From Bifidobacterium lemurum (GTDB taxonomy: Bacteria; Actinomycetota; Actinomycetes; Actinomycetales; Bifidobacteriaceae), in contig NZ_CP062948.1 in the NCBI RefSeq assembly GCF_014898175.1, forward strand, positions 806,001 to 870,000: a stretch of DNA of 64,000 nt. Reading direction: 5' to 3'. Shown piece by piece: positions 30,957 to 40,816 of this stretch. Under the pieces are notes generated by a model that saw only the letters and a program-made list of their open reading frames with translations, was not told the DNA's origin and ran no database searches. Position 1 is the stretch's first letter, and every line of letters starts with the position of its first letter. Position numbers and translations under genes: made by a program.

Positions 30957-32996
30957 TTAAGCGTTCAGCGGGTCCGCGCCCGGACGCACCAGCACCGGCA
31001 GGGTGTGGTAGTCGTAGGTTTTGGTGTACCAGCGGCCCGGCTCGTGGCTTTCGCCCGTGATCAGGTTGACCCACGGCTCGCCCGCGTGGTCGCCGCCGGC
31101 GTCCGGCACGTAGAAGCGTGCGGTGCCGTCTTCGCTGAACACCGGAGCCACCAGCAGATCGTCGCCCAGCATGTACTGGGTGTCGATGTCCTCGCAGGAG
31201 GGGTCGTCCGGGAACTCGAGCACCATGGCCCGCATCATCGGCACGCCGGTTTCATGCGTGACCTTCGCCTGCTCAAGCAGATAGGGCTTCAGACGCAGCT
31301 TAAGCTTGGTGAACTCGCGGGAGACGTCCACCGCCTCGTCGCCGTACAGCCACGGCACCTTGTATTCGGTGGAGCCGTGGTAGCGCGAATGCGAGCTGAG
31401 CAGGCCGAACTGGGTCCAGCGCTTGAACAGGTCGGGGGTGGGCTTGTCCTCGAAGCCGGCGATGTCGTGGCTCCAGTAGCCGAAGCCGGACATGCCGAAG
31501 CTCAGGCCCGCGCGCAGGGACTCCGCCATCGACGGATAGTTCGACGAGCAGTCGCCGCCCCAGTGCACGGGGAACCGCTGGCCGCCGACGGTGGCCGAAC
31601 GGGCGAAGAGGATGGCCTCGTCCGCGCCCTTGACCTCGGCAATCACGTCGTACACCGCCTTGTTGTACAGGTAGGTGTAGTAGTTGTGCATCAGTTCGGG
31701 GTCGGAGCCGTCGAAGTAGCGCACGTCCTTGGTGGGGATGCGCTCGCCGAAATCCGTCTTGAAGCAGTCGACGCCCTGGGCCATCAGACGCCTGAGGTGG
31801 TTCTGATACCACGCGGTGGCCTCGGGGTTGGTGAAGTCGACGATGGCCATGCCGGCCTGCCACAGATCCCACTGCCAGGCGGAGCCGTCGGCGTTCCTGA
31901 TGAAATAGCCCTTGGCCGCGCCTTCCTCGAACAGCGGGGACTTCTGGCCCACATAGGAGTTGATCCAGGCGCACACCTTCAGGCCGCGCTCATGCAGTTT
32001 GGCCAGCATGCCCTCGGGGTCGGGGAATTTGGACTCGTCCCATTCGAAGTTGCACCATTCGAGCTCCTTCATCCAACGGCAGTCGAAGTGGAACACGCTC
32101 AGCGGGATGTCGCGTTCGGCCATGCCGTCGACGAACTCCATCACGGTGTTCTCGTCGTAGTCGGTGGTGAACGAGGTGGACAGCCACAGGCCGTAGCTCC
32201 ATTCGGGCACCAGCGGAGGCTTGCCGGTCAGGTCGGTGTAGGTGTTGAGGATGCCTTTGAGGTTCTCGCCGCCGATCACCGAGTAGCTCATCTCCTCGCC
32301 GGGCACGGAGAACTGCACGCGGGAGACCTTCTCGGATCCGATTTCGTAGCCGACCTTGCCGGGGGTGTCCACGAACAGGCCGTAGTTCCTGTTGCTCAGA
32401 TAGAACGGGATGTTCTTGTACGCCTGTTCGGTGCCGGTGCCGCCGTCCTCGTTCCAGATCTCGACGCTCTGGCCGTTCTTGATGAAGTTGGTGAAGCGCT
32501 CGCCCAGGCCGTAGATCTTCTCTCCCACGCCGAGATCGAGCTGTTCGGAGACGTGCAGTCGGCCGTCCGGATCGGTGACCAGCGCCTTGGCGCGCCAGCC
32601 GGAGTGCGCGATCTGCCTGCCGTCGTAGAGGTACTGGAAGTCGATGGTCTCGCCCTTGGCGATCCTCAGGGTCAGTCGGCCGGAGGTGAACTCCCACGCC
32701 TCGTCGTTTTCCGTGATCTCGACGTCCGGATCGGTTTCGTTGAGCTGGAACCTGGGGCAGTTCGAACGGTCCTTGCGCAGGTTGATCAGGCGCGTGGTGA
32801 TGATGTCGGGACGCGGCGAGGTGACCTCGATGGTGAGGATGCCGCCGCCGAGCGTCTGGCCCGGGTGGTGGATCGGCACGCCGAACGGGCAGAACAACGT
32901 GAGCTTCTTGGGCTCGACGTTGGCCGTGTAGATGTTGGCCGCGTACTTGACGTCGTATCCGTCGCGGATCAGCCAGCCTCCGTTGAGGAACTTCAT
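30957..32996 (-). CDS. yicI: GH31 alpha-xylosidase, short form
   Basis: A 679-residue YicI-type alpha-xylosidase, cytosolic. Nucleophile Asp415 in DCFKTDFGERIPTKDV (the KTDFGERIP signature of YicI), and acid/base Asp in HWGGDCSSNYPSM. These enzymes release xylose from isoprimeverose and xyloglucan oligosaccharides. It ends shortly after PVLVRPGA and lacks about 80 residues of distal C-terminal domain that the paralogue at 42083 has. ATG 32996 follows AAAGGAGCAAGG; the frame is open to 33101, but that would cross the operator. Operator site 2 lies 65 bp upstream, inside the operon. Confidence 0.92.
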   Translation of the reverse strand: MKFLNGGWLIRDGYDVKYAANIYTANVEPKKLTLFCPFGVPIHHPGQTLGGGILTIEVTSPRPDIITTRLINLRKDRSNCPRFQLNETDPDVEITENDEAWEFTSGRLTLRIAKGETIDFQYLYDGRQIAHSGWRAKALVTDPDGRLHVSEQLDLGVGEKIYGLGERFTNFIKNGQSVEIWNEDGGTGTEQAYKNIPFYLSNRNYGLFVDTPGKVGYEIGSEKVSRVQFSVPGEEMSYSVIGGENLKGILNTYTDLTGKPPLVPEWSYGLWLSTSFTTDYDENTVMEFVDGMAERDIPLSVFHFDCRWMKELEWCNFEWDESKFPDPEGMLAKLHERGLKVCAWINSYVGQKSPLFEEGAAKGYFIRNADGSAWQWDLWQAGMAIVDFTNPEATAWYQNHLRRLMAQGVDCFKTDFGERIPTKDVRYFDGSDPELMHNYYTYLYNKAVYDVIAEVKGADEAILFARSATVGGQRFPVHWGGDCSSNYPSMAESLRAGLSFGMSGFGYWSHDIAGFEDKPTPDLFKRWTQFGLLSSHSRYHGSTEYKVPWLYGDEAVDVSREFTKLKLRLKPYLLEQAKVTHETGVPMMRAMVLEFPDDPSCEDIDTQYMLGDDLLVAPVFSEDGTARFYVPDAGGDHAGEPWVNLITGESHEPGRWYTKTYDYHTLPVLVRPGADPLNA

Positions 32997-33060
32997 AGGA
33001 CCTTGCTCCTTTGCAGTGCGGGCCGCCCGCCAGAGGAAAGCGGCCCTGTCATGTATTGAC

Positions 33061-33082
33061 TTATTTATAAGTCTATAAATAA
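33061..33082. promoter_or_regulatory. 22-bp palindromic operator, site 2
   Basis: TTATTTATA-AGTC-TATAAATAA, 9-bp arms, same total length as site 1. It starts 3 bases beyond the GH3 stop and 65 bp before the alpha-xylosidase start on the minus strand. It marks an internal promoter inside the long gene row. Confidence 0.8.
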
Positions 33083-33084
33083 GG

Positions 33085-35214
33085 CTATGCGACACGCCCA
33101 AGAAGGCGAATATCGCGCACGGATTCGCCGACCATCACGCCCGCCTCCGGAGCCGACGCGTATGCCCCGGCCGCGTTCGACCAGTAGCGCAGGGCCTTGC
33201 CCTCATCAAGCGTCACAACGATCCGTCGGGACTCCCCCGCCTCCAACGACACTTTGACGAAGCCCTTGAGCTCCTTGACCGGACGGTCCTCGCCGACGCC
33301 CTCCAATCCCAGATACACCTGCGGCACGGTCTTGCCCGCGCGGACTCCGGTGTTCGTTACGGTGAAGCCCACGCGGATCGCGCCGTCCACGCGGCGCACA
33401 TCCAGATCGTCGTAGACGAAATCCGTATACGACAGACCATGTCCGAAGGGGAACCGCACCGGCACCCCGCGCGTTTCGTAATGCCGGTAGCCGACGTACA
33501 CGTCCTCGGCGTAGTCGACGTGCAGGCCGGATCCGAACGTGCCGACCGAATGGGCGGGGCAATCCGCCAACGAGAGGGGGAAGCTCTCCGGCAAACGTCC
33601 GCTGGGATTCACTCGGCCCAACAACGTTTCGGCGAGCGCGGTGCCGCCCTCGCAGCCGTTATACCAACTCCAGACGATGGCTTTGGCGCGGGGCTCCCAC
33701 GGCATCTCGACGGGGGATCCGGCCACGAAGACGAGAATCGCGTCCGGCGCGGCGTCGAGCAGCTCCTCGATCAGAGCGTCCTGCCCATACGGCAGAACCA
33801 TGCCCTCACGGTCCCGGCCTTCCAGATCGTGCTCGTGGTCGAGTCCGCCGACGAACAGCACGGGATCGCCGCAGGCGGCGAATTCACGGGCCAACGCCAC
33901 GGCTTCTCCGCGCAGGGCCCGCGCGCGTTCGGAATCGTCGACGCGTTCCCCGACGGAGTTCTCCAGGCTTTCCTCCTGCCAGGAGGCATCCTGCGCCACC
34001 TGCTTGGCGTCATACCCCTGGGCATAGGTGATTTCGACGTTGCCGCCCAGCTGTCCGTTGAGCCCCAGCAACGGCGACACCTCGTGCAATGCCTTGACGA
34101 TAGCCGAACCGCCGCCGTTGGAGTGGATGCGGTCGGCGTTGGCCCCCACGACGAGCAGACGGCGCATGGCATGCTCGTCGAGCGGCAGCAGGCCGGATTC
34201 GTTCTTGAGCAGAACCACGGATTCGCGGGCCACGTCCAGCGCGGTCTGCGCGTGCGCGATGGTGGCGTAGGCGCCGGCCTGGCGGCGGGCGCGGGCGTCG
34301 CCCAGCATGTGCAGCGCGTCCATCACGCACAACACGCGGAACACCTTCCTGTCCACGTCGGCCTCGCTGACCTCGCCGGCCTCTATGGCCTCCTTCAGCG
34401 GATTCGCGAAATAGTACTCGTCGAAATTCGACGTCACCGACATCTCCACGTCAAGTCCCACTTCGGCGCTGGGCTTGGTGCGTTTCACCGCGCTCCAGTC
34501 GGAGACGACGAAACCGTCGAAACCCCATTCGCCGCGCAGAACGTCGTCGAGCAGTTTTTTGGATTCGCAGCACTGCTCGCCGTTGACCAGGTTGTACGCC
34601 CCCATCAGCGACAGCGCGCCGCCGTCCCTCACCGCCTCCTCGAAGGCGGGCAGGTAGATTTCGCGCAGCGCGCGTTCGCTGATCGTCTCGTCGACGTCGA
34701 GCCGGTCGGTCTCCTGGCTGTTGGCCGCGTAGTGTTTGGCGCACGCCGCCACATCGGACTCCTGCACGCCTTGGATGTAGGCGACGCCCATGGCCGCGGT
34801 GAGCGTGGGGTCCTCGCTCATGTATTCGAAGTTGCGGCCGCACAGCGGGCTGCGCTTGATGTTGATGGAGGGCCCGAGAATCACGTCCTTGCCGCGGCCG
34901 CGGGCCTCTTGGCCGAGCACCTCGCCCGTCGCGCGGGCGAGGTCCGGGTTCCATGTGGAGGCGACGGCGGATCCCGAGGGCAGGTAGGTCACGTGGTCGC
35001 GCGTGTTGTACAGCGGCTTCCATTCGTCGTTGCGCAACTCGGCACGCACGCCCATCGGCCCATCGTCCATGCGCAGCGGGGGGATTCCCAAGCGCGGCAC
35101 CCCTTCGGTGCGGAACAGACCCGAGCCGTGGATCATGCCGATTTTCTCGTCGAGCGTGAGTTGCGCGAGCAGATCGCGCGCCGTGGTCATATTGGTTTCG
35201 GTGATGACGGTCAT
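33085..35214 (-). CDS. GH3 beta-glucosidase
   Basis: A 709-residue family 3 enzyme in the usual order: (beta/alpha)8 domain, alpha/beta sandwich, Fn3-like tail. Nucleophile Asp239 in GFVVSDWSAVKR, substrate loops KHYAANSQETDR and GRNFEYMSEDP, and the Fn3 segment VGFTVTNTGVRAGKT. No signal peptide. It would release glucose from cellodextrin-like backbones exposed after side-chain removal, or xylose if a beta-xylosidase. ATG 35214 follows AGGAAGAGAGGGACC; the 50 upstream codons are not family-like. Between GH29 and the alpha-xylosidase on the same strand. Confidence 0.92.
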   Translation of the reverse strand: MTVITETNMTTARDLLAQLTLDEKIGMIHGSGLFRTEGVPRLGIPPLRMDDGPMGVRAELRNDEWKPLYNTRDHVTYLPSGSAVASTWNPDLARATGEVLGQEARGRGKDVILGPSINIKRSPLCGRNFEYMSEDPTLTAAMGVAYIQGVQESDVAACAKHYAANSQETDRLDVDETISERALREIYLPAFEEAVRDGGALSLMGAYNLVNGEQCCESKKLLDDVLRGEWGFDGFVVSDWSAVKRTKPSAEVGLDVEMSVTSNFDEYYFANPLKEAIEAGEVSEADVDRKVFRVLCVMDALHMLGDARARRQAGAYATIAHAQTALDVARESVVLLKNESGLLPLDEHAMRRLLVVGANADRIHSNGGGSAIVKALHEVSPLLGLNGQLGGNVEITYAQGYDAKQVAQDASWQEESLENSVGERVDDSERARALRGEAVALAREFAACGDPVLFVGGLDHEHDLEGRDREGMVLPYGQDALIEELLDAAPDAILVFVAGSPVEMPWEPRAKAIVWSWYNGCEGGTALAETLLGRVNPSGRLPESFPLSLADCPAHSVGTFGSGLHVDYAEDVYVGYRHYETRGVPVRFPFGHGLSYTDFVYDDLDVRRVDGAIRVGFTVTNTGVRAGKTVPQVYLGLEGVGEDRPVKELKGFVKVSLEAGESRRIVVTLDEGKALRYWSNAAGAYASAPEAGVMVGESVRDIRLLGRVA

Positions 35215-35267
35215 GGTCCCTCTCTTCCTGATTCGTCCCCGCCATCGCGGCGTGGGGCGTTCGTCGG

Positions 35268-36737
35268 TTATGCGACGGTGATTTTGAATCCCACCGGCAT
35301 GCTTTCCTGCCCGTCGGGCCGCGCGGCGGGCGTGATGCGCAGCGCCTCGTTCGTGCGCTCCCATGCCACCGGGCCCGCGCCCAACTGCTCCACCGCGGCG
35401 ACGATGCCGTGGAACGGCGCGCGCCGGCCGTCGTGATAGGCGAAGAAACTGGCGACCGACAGCTCCTTCGCGCCGCTCGGATTAAGGCAGAAGGCGTAGA
35501 TGTCGCCGTTTTTCGTCGTGAACCGCCAGTCGGCGGCCGTCCATTCGATCGCCTGCTGGTCGGCGAACGAGCCCGATCCGGCTTGGGTGGGGCCTTCGCC
35601 GCAGATGCGCCACGGACGCGTGCCGTACACGCCGTCGCCGTTGTCCCTCAGCCATGCGCCGATGCCTTCGAGCAGCATACGGTCGTGCGGCGCGATCGAA
35701 CCATCGGCGCGCGGGCCGACGTTGAGCAGCAGGTTGCCGTTTTTGCTCACCGCATCGATCAGTGTGATGACAAGCTCCTCGATTCCCTTGTATTCGAGGC
35801 TGTTCGTGTAGCACCATGAATTGCGGGCGATGGCGGTGTCCGTCTGCCAGACGAACGGCGTGGGGGCCGCATAGCCGCCGCGTTCCACATCCGCGAGCCC
35901 CGCGCCGAAGGCCATGCCGTCGTCCTTATAGCAGATGATCACCGGAACGTCCCATTCGACGCCCCGGTTGTAGTAGTAGGCGGCGAGGCGTTTGATATAC
36001 GATTTGAACGACTCGTGCTGGATCCACCAGTCGAAGTACAGCATTTCCGGGCGGTATCCGTCGATCAGCTCGCACACGCGCAGCAGCCAATCGTCAAGGA
36101 ACTCGCGGTCGGGGCGCGGCACGCTGAACAGGTCCTGATTGTCCGGTTCCGGCTCGGCGGGCCAATAGAAGTCGCCGCGGGACATCGGTTCGGCCACGTC
36201 GGATTCGAATTCACGGCCATGGCCCATGAACCACCAGTGCTCGGCGCGATGGTTCGAAGCGGCGAAATGCATGCCGTGGCGCAGCGTGGCCTCGCGCAGC
36301 TCGCCGAGAACGTCGCGCTTGGGCCCCATCTCCACGGCGTTCCAGTGCGACAGTTCGCTGGCGTACATCTGGAATCCGTCGTGGTGTTCCGCGACGGGGA
36401 AGTAATAGCGGGCGCCGGCGGCCTGGAACAGGTCGAGCCATTCGTCGGCGTCGAAGGCCTCGGCCGTGAACATCGGGATGAAGTCCTTGTATCCGAAATC
36501 CCTCTGCGGACCGTAGACGGCCACATGGTGCTCGAATTCCGGATAGCCCTGGATGTACATGTTGCGCGAATACCATTCGTTGCGGAATTCCGGCACGGTG
36601 TACAGTCCCCAGTGGGTGAAGATGCCGAATTTGGCGTCGGGGAACCAGCCGGGCGCCTCGACGCGGGACAGCGACTCCCATGTGGGCTCGTACGGGCCGG
36701 ATTCGATCACGTCATCGATATGCCGCATGTCGATCAT
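35268..36737 (-). CDS. GH29 alpha-L-fucosidase
   Basis: A 489-residue family 29 enzyme, cytosolic. The N-terminal barrel carries WFPDAKFGIFTHWGLYTVPEF and YFPVAEHHDGFQMY, both GH29 hallmarks. The nucleophile is Asp236 in MLYFDWWIQ. LLNVGPRADGSI and a C-terminal beta-sandwich complete the fold. It would remove terminal fucose; in this setting the alpha-1,2-fucose on xyloglucan galactose is attractive. ATG 36737 has AGGAG eight bases upstream; the longer frame to 36854 crosses a hairpin. A terminator-like hairpin separates it from the binding-protein gene before it. Confidence 0.93.
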   Translation of the reverse strand: MIDMRHIDDVIESGPYEPTWESLSRVEAPGWFPDAKFGIFTHWGLYTVPEFRNEWYSRNMYIQGYPEFEHHVAVYGPQRDFGYKDFIPMFTAEAFDADEWLDLFQAAGARYYFPVAEHHDGFQMYASELSHWNAVEMGPKRDVLGELREATLRHGMHFAASNHRAEHWWFMGHGREFESDVAEPMSRGDFYWPAEPEPDNQDLFSVPRPDREFLDDWLLRVCELIDGYRPEMLYFDWWIQHESFKSYIKRLAAYYYNRGVEWDVPVIICYKDDGMAFGAGLADVERGGYAAPTPFVWQTDTAIARNSWCYTNSLEYKGIEELVITLIDAVSKNGNLLLNVGPRADGSIAPHDRMLLEGIGAWLRDNGDGVYGTRPWRICGEGPTQAGSGSFADQQAIEWTAADWRFTTKNGDIYAFCLNPSGAKELSVASFFAYHDGRRAPFHGIVAAVEQLGAGPVAWERTNEALRITPAARPDGQESMPVGFKITVA

Positions 36738-36780
36738 CAGGATGCTCCTGTCGTATCTGGGAAAGGTCTGGAGACATGAA

Positions 36781-36824
36781 GCGGGGTGCCTCCCACCGGG
36801 TTCCATCCGGGTTCGGCACCCCGC
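36781..36824 (-). terminator. Attenuator-like hairpin after the binding-protein gene
   Basis: GCGGGGTGCC and GGCACCCCGC form a perfect 10-bp outer stem, with CCGGGT/ACCCGG-type inner pairing. It lies between the transporter genes and the GH29 gene on the same strand. Such hairpins after a binding-protein gene often keep its mRNA level above that of the genes behind it. Confidence 0.65.
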
Positions 36825-36882
36825 ATCACGTGGGTCGGTTACGGCCGAGGCCAATCGCGGTGGACGGCCCCGGCCGCGGGAA

Positions 36883-38649
36883 TCACTCGGATTCGGATTC
36901 GGCCTGCTTGACGATCGCCTCGCGGGCGGCGATCAGATCCTTGGCGTTCTGCTCGTCCACAGCACGCACGGACGCGTAGTCCAGATCATTGACCTTGGTG
37001 CGCATCTCGTCGAGGATCTGCTTGAACTCGGAGTCGCTGCTGGCGGTCACGGCCTGCCACGAGGCGTTCACGATCTCGGTTTTGATGGAGGCGCGCAGCG
37101 TGGAGATCTGGGAGTCCTCCTCCGGGGTGACGTACGAGGCGCCCGCCGCGACGGAGATCTTGCCGCTGTTCTCCAGATATTCGATGTCGGTCTGGGCGCC
37201 GCCCATGTGGCTGGCCCAATCGTCCTGCAAGGCATCGGTCTGGTTCAGCACCGTGGTCCACAGCTGCTGGTTGAAGGCTTCGCCGGTGTTCGGGTCGATG
37301 TCGTTCTGGGCGACCGTCTTGAAGTTGAGCGCGGACACGCCGTCGTTGTAGGAGCCGCCGCCGTACTCGTCGGAGACGGTCAGGTCGCTGGCGTCGTTCA
37401 TGGCCTTGTCGCCGAATTCGGTGAGCTCCGGCAGGCCCTCGTCGTTCACGGTCCAGCACATCTCTTCGGGGCACACGGCGCCGCCCGAGTTGGAGGCGGA
37501 GGCGTACACGCCCTCCGGGGAGTACAGCCAGTCGATGAACTCGGCGAGACGGGCCTTGTTCTCGGCCTTGGAGCCGATGGCGATGATGGAGGATGTGTCG
37601 CCGTTCGGCTTGAAGCCGTCGGAGTAGACCTTCATGTCACCGATCGGGGCGAGCATGAAGCCCACGCCGTTGGCCTTGTTCTCGGCGGTGTTCTGGCGAG
37701 GCTTGCCCAGCCAGCTCCACAGGGAGACCAGCACCTTGCCGTTGGTCACCTTGGTGGAGAGGGTGTCCCAGTTCTGCGTGGTGGACTCGGGATCGACCAG
37801 ACCCATCTGGTAGGCCTTATTCAGGAACTCCAACGCCTTCTCGTACACGCCGCCCTCGTCGATGGCGGACTGCACGTCGGAGCCGTCGGCGGCGACGAAC
37901 ATGGAGTTCTGCAGGCCATATCCGTACCAGGAGGCGATGGCCTGGGCGTTCTGCATCACATCGCCGTCCCAATCCTTGAACAGGGACAGGGCGTAGATGT
38001 CGTCCTCACCGGTGTCCTCGCGGGCCTTGTCCTGCATCTGCTTGAGCATGTCCAGGAAGTCGTCGAGGTCGTTGATCTCCGGATATCCGATCTCGCGGTA
38101 GTAGTCCCAGCGGATGTAGGGAGCGGCGCCCGGCTCGACACCTTCGTTCGGCTCGGTCGGTGACGAGGTGGACACGGCCTGCGGGAAGCCCCACACGCCG
38201 TCCTGCCCGGCGAGCTCGGTGACGGCGTCGACGGCGGACTGGTAGTTCTGGACGTTCTCCATATCGTCGTAATACTCGGTCATGTCCACGATCAGACCCG
38301 ACTTGACCAGCTTCTGCAGACGGCCGTTGCCGGTGCCGACGATGACGATGTCGCCCAGGTCGCCGGCCGCGGAACGGGTGTCGAACAGGGTGTCGCCGCC
38401 GCCGGCCACGTTCGGGGCGATGATGTTCAGCTCGATGTTGAACTTGTCCTTGACGATCTTCGCGAACCAGCCCTTCTGCATGCCCTGGTAGTTCGCGGTC
38501 GAGGAGAAGACGTCGACGGTCATCAGCGACCCGTCGTCCACGGCGTTGTCGCTCGACGAATCGTCCGCCCCGCAAGCGGCGACGGAGAACATCATCGCCG
38601 AAGCCAATCCGGCGGCAAGCGCCGTGGTGAGCTTCTTCTTGAGTTCCAT
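36883..38649 (-). CDS. ABC importer solute-binding lipoprotein (CUT1, LplA/YtcQ type)
   Basis: A 588-residue extracellular sugar-binding lipoprotein. Signal peptide MELKKKLTTALAAGLASAMMFSVAACG with lipobox VAAC|G, lipidated on the Cys near residue 26. The mature protein is large (560 residues), like LplA/YtcQ binding proteins that take complex oligosaccharides rather than small sugars. GGAGGTT precedes the ATG. Third gene of the importer unit after two permeases. Xyloglucan oligosaccharides are the inferred ligand. Confidence 0.92.
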   Translation of the reverse strand: MELKKKLTTALAAGLASAMMFSVAACGADDSSSDNAVDDGSLMTVDVFSSTANYQGMQKGWFAKIVKDKFNIELNIIAPNVAGGGDTLFDTRSAAGDLGDIVIVGTGNGRLQKLVKSGLIVDMTEYYDDMENVQNYQSAVDAVTELAGQDGVWGFPQAVSTSSPTEPNEGVEPGAAPYIRWDYYREIGYPEINDLDDFLDMLKQMQDKAREDTGEDDIYALSLFKDWDGDVMQNAQAIASWYGYGLQNSMFVAADGSDVQSAIDEGGVYEKALEFLNKAYQMGLVDPESTTQNWDTLSTKVTNGKVLVSLWSWLGKPRQNTAENKANGVGFMLAPIGDMKVYSDGFKPNGDTSSIIAIGSKAENKARLAEFIDWLYSPEGVYASASNSGGAVCPEEMCWTVNDEGLPELTEFGDKAMNDASDLTVSDEYGGGSYNDGVSALNFKTVAQNDIDPNTGEAFNQQLWTTVLNQTDALQDDWASHMGGAQTDIEYLENSGKISVAAGASYVTPEEDSQISTLRASIKTEIVNASWQAVTASSDSEFKQILDEMRTKVNDLDYASVRAVDEQNAKDLIAAREAIVKQAESESE

Positions 38650-38709
38650 TGGAACCTCCTTGTTATCTCTTTTTGTTAATGATCGGATGACGAATGGTTG
38701 TCGGTGGGA

Positions 38710-39633
38710 TCAGCCCTTGACCGCGCCGAGCATCATGCCCTTGACGAAGAAGCGCTGGAAGAACGGATAGACGAACATAATCGGCAGCACCACAATGACG
38801 GAGACCGTCATGCGCACGGCGGTCGGGGTCGCGGCGGTGGCCAGCATCGCGGCGTTCACCGTGCCCGAGGCCTTCACACTGTTGGCGATGGAGCTTGCCT
38901 GATTGATGTAGGTGTACAGCAGATACTGCAGAGAGTAGAGCTTGGAGTCCGTCATGTAGATCAGCGTGTCCTGGAAGGAGTTCCACTGACCGACGGCGGA
39001 GAAGATGGCCACGGTCGCCAGGATCGGGGTGCACATCGGCAGCACGATCCTGCCGAACACGGTCAGGGTGTTGGCGCCGTCCACTTCGGCGGCCTCCTGC
39101 AGCGAGGCCGGGATGGACTCGATGTAGGTCTTGACCAGGATGATGTTGAACGGCTGCACCACCGCGGGAAGCACGTAGACCCAGAAGTTGTTGGTCAGAC
39201 CGAGGTTCTTCATGGTGATGAACATCGGGATCAGACCGGCGTTGAAGTACATGGTGATGACCACGAAGCGGTACCAGAACGAACGGTGCCACATCTTCTG
39301 CTGGGTGAACATGAAGCCCAGATAGGCGCTGGCCATGACGGTGAGCGCGGTGCCGATCACGGTACGGGCCACGGAGATCCACGCCGCCGTGGCCATGCCG
39401 TCGAGCCCGAGCACGGTTTTGTAGTTCTCCAGATGGAAGCCCTGGATCCACAAGGTCACCTCGCCCGCCGCGGCCGCCGAGTTGTCGGAGAGCGAGTTGA
39501 TGATCAGGTAGTAGAACGGATACGTGCAGATCAGCGCGAACAGCGACAGGAAGATGATGTTGAAGATGTTGTAGACGCGCTCGCCAGGGGTGCGGCGCAT
39601 CGCCGGAGAGACGCTCTGCTTGACTCTTGCCAT
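38710..39633 (-). CDS. ABC sugar permease (YtcP/LplC type)
   Basis: A 307-residue inner-membrane permease with six helices. The EAA loop reads EVDGANTLTVFGRIVLPMCTP at about 180-200, where the ATPase docks. Second permease of the CUT1 importer, 31 bp after the first. No ATPase gene is present here; bifidobacterial CUT1 systems usually share an MsiK-like ATPase coded elsewhere. Confidence 0.93.
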   Translation of the reverse strand: MARVKQSVSPAMRRTPGERVYNIFNIIFLSLFALICTYPFYYLIINSLSDNSAAAAGEVTLWIQGFHLENYKTVLGLDGMATAAWISVARTVIGTALTVMASAYLGFMFTQQKMWHRSFWYRFVVITMYFNAGLIPMFITMKNLGLTNNFWVYVLPAVVQPFNIILVKTYIESIPASLQEAAEVDGANTLTVFGRIVLPMCTPILATVAIFSAVGQWNSFQDTLIYMTDSKLYSLQYLLYTYINQASSIANSVKASGTVNAAMLATAATPTAVRMTVSVIVVLPIMFVYPFFQRFFVKGMMLGAVKG

Positions 39634-39664
39634 GATGAATGCTCCTTGAATCTTTCCCGGTCGA

Positions 39665-40717
39665 TCAGACGATGCCCACGCCGCGCGTGCGCTTGGACAG
39701 CCAGTTGACGATCAGCAGCAGCGCCACGGAGACGAGCGATTTGAGCATGGAGATCGCGGTGCCGAGCGACAGGCTGTTCTGACCCATGCCGACGTTGTAG
39801 ACGTAGAGGTCCAGCACCTGGATCCACTTGGTGTTGAATGCGTTCTGGAACACGAAGTACTGGTCCATGCCGTTGTTCAGGAAGTTGGAGATCGACAGCA
39901 TGAGCAGCACGAAGTAGGTGGGCATCAGCTGCGGGATCGTCACGTGGATGATCTGCTGGAAGCGGTTCGCGCCGTCGACCTGGGCGGCCTCGTACAGTTC
40001 CGGATCGATGCCCGCGATGCCCGCGAGGTACATGATGGAGCCCCAGCCGAGACCCTTCCACAGGCCCCACAACAGCATCTTCAGCCAAGTGTGGTCGGCG
40101 GAGTCGAGGAACTTGATCGGCTCGGTGATCAGATGCAGGTTCTGCAGCAGATCGTTGACCATGCCGGTGGAGGAGAACATCGCGAAGGCGATGGAATACA
40201 CCAGAACCCAGGAGATGAAGTTCGGCAGGGTGGTCAGCGTCTGGATGATGTTCTTGAACCACTTGGCACGGATCTCGTTGAGCGCGATGGCGAAGATCAC
40301 CGGCAGGAACGAGGTCAGGATGTTCAGGCCGGACATGGCGAAGGTGTTGAGCATCACCTGTCCGATGGTCTGAAGCTGGGCTTTGTTCTGCACCATCATC
40401 TCGAACCACTGCAGGCCGACGAATTCGCTTTCGGACAGCGGTATCGGCGGTTGGTAGTCGAAGAACGCGTAGACCCAGCCGAACAGCGGCAGATAGCTGA
40501 ACAGGACGACCATGACCAGCAGCGGCGCCACCAGCAGGAACAGTCTGAATCCATGCTTCTTGTTGTAGTTGTTCGCCTCGGCCATCTTCCTGGCCTTGCG
40601 CGCGGCGCGGCGATCGGTAGGACCTGAGGCAGGCGCGGAATTCGCCTCCCCCACCACACTGGCGCCGCCGTTCGCGTTCAGCGAGGCCTCGCCGTTCATG
40701 GTTGGCACAGTCTGCAT
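39665..40717 (-). CDS. ABC sugar permease (LplB type)
   Basis: A 350-residue permease. A 55-residue cytosolic N-terminus rich in Ala, Asn and Arg precedes six membrane helices. The EAA loop is QVDGANRFQQIIHVTIPQ. ATG 40717 has AAAGGAGACAAA upstream. First gene of the long minus-strand row; its promoter region carries operator site 3 at 40795-40816. Confidence 0.92.
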   Translation of the reverse strand: MQTVPTMNGEASLNANGGASVVGEANSAPASGPTDRRAARKARKMAEANNYNKKHGFRLFLLVAPLLVMVVLFSYLPLFGWVYAFFDYQPPIPLSESEFVGLQWFEMMVQNKAQLQTIGQVMLNTFAMSGLNILTSFLPVIFAIALNEIRAKWFKNIIQTLTTLPNFISWVLVYSIAFAMFSSTGMVNDLLQNLHLITEPIKFLDSADHTWLKMLLWGLWKGLGWGSIMYLAGIAGIDPELYEAAQVDGANRFQQIIHVTIPQLMPTYFVLLMLSISNFLNNGMDQYFVFQNAFNTKWIQVLDLYVYNVGMGQNSLSLGTAISMLKSLVSVALLLIVNWLSKRTRGVGIV

Positions 40718-40794
40718 TTTGTCTCCTTTGAAGCAATGCAGGGTGAGGCCAAGCAGCAGGCACGACTCTATGCGCCTCCCGGCTCTCACCACCG

Positions 40795-40816
40795 TTATTT
40801 AGGAGTTTATAAATAA
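40795..40816. promoter_or_regulatory. 22-bp palindromic operator, site 3
   Basis: TTATTTA-GGAGT-TTATAAATAA: right arm intact, left arm degenerate in its last bases, same length as sites 1 and 2. It lies 78 bp upstream of the LplB-type permease start. The region 40718-41182 holds only this site, site 4 and presumably two divergent promoters. Confidence 0.72.

Noticed and set aside
30957..36900. Several long plus-strand frames opposite GH31, GH3 and GH29
   Set aside because: High-GC antisense shadows with His/Gly/Val-rich composition and no recognisable domain or ribosome site.
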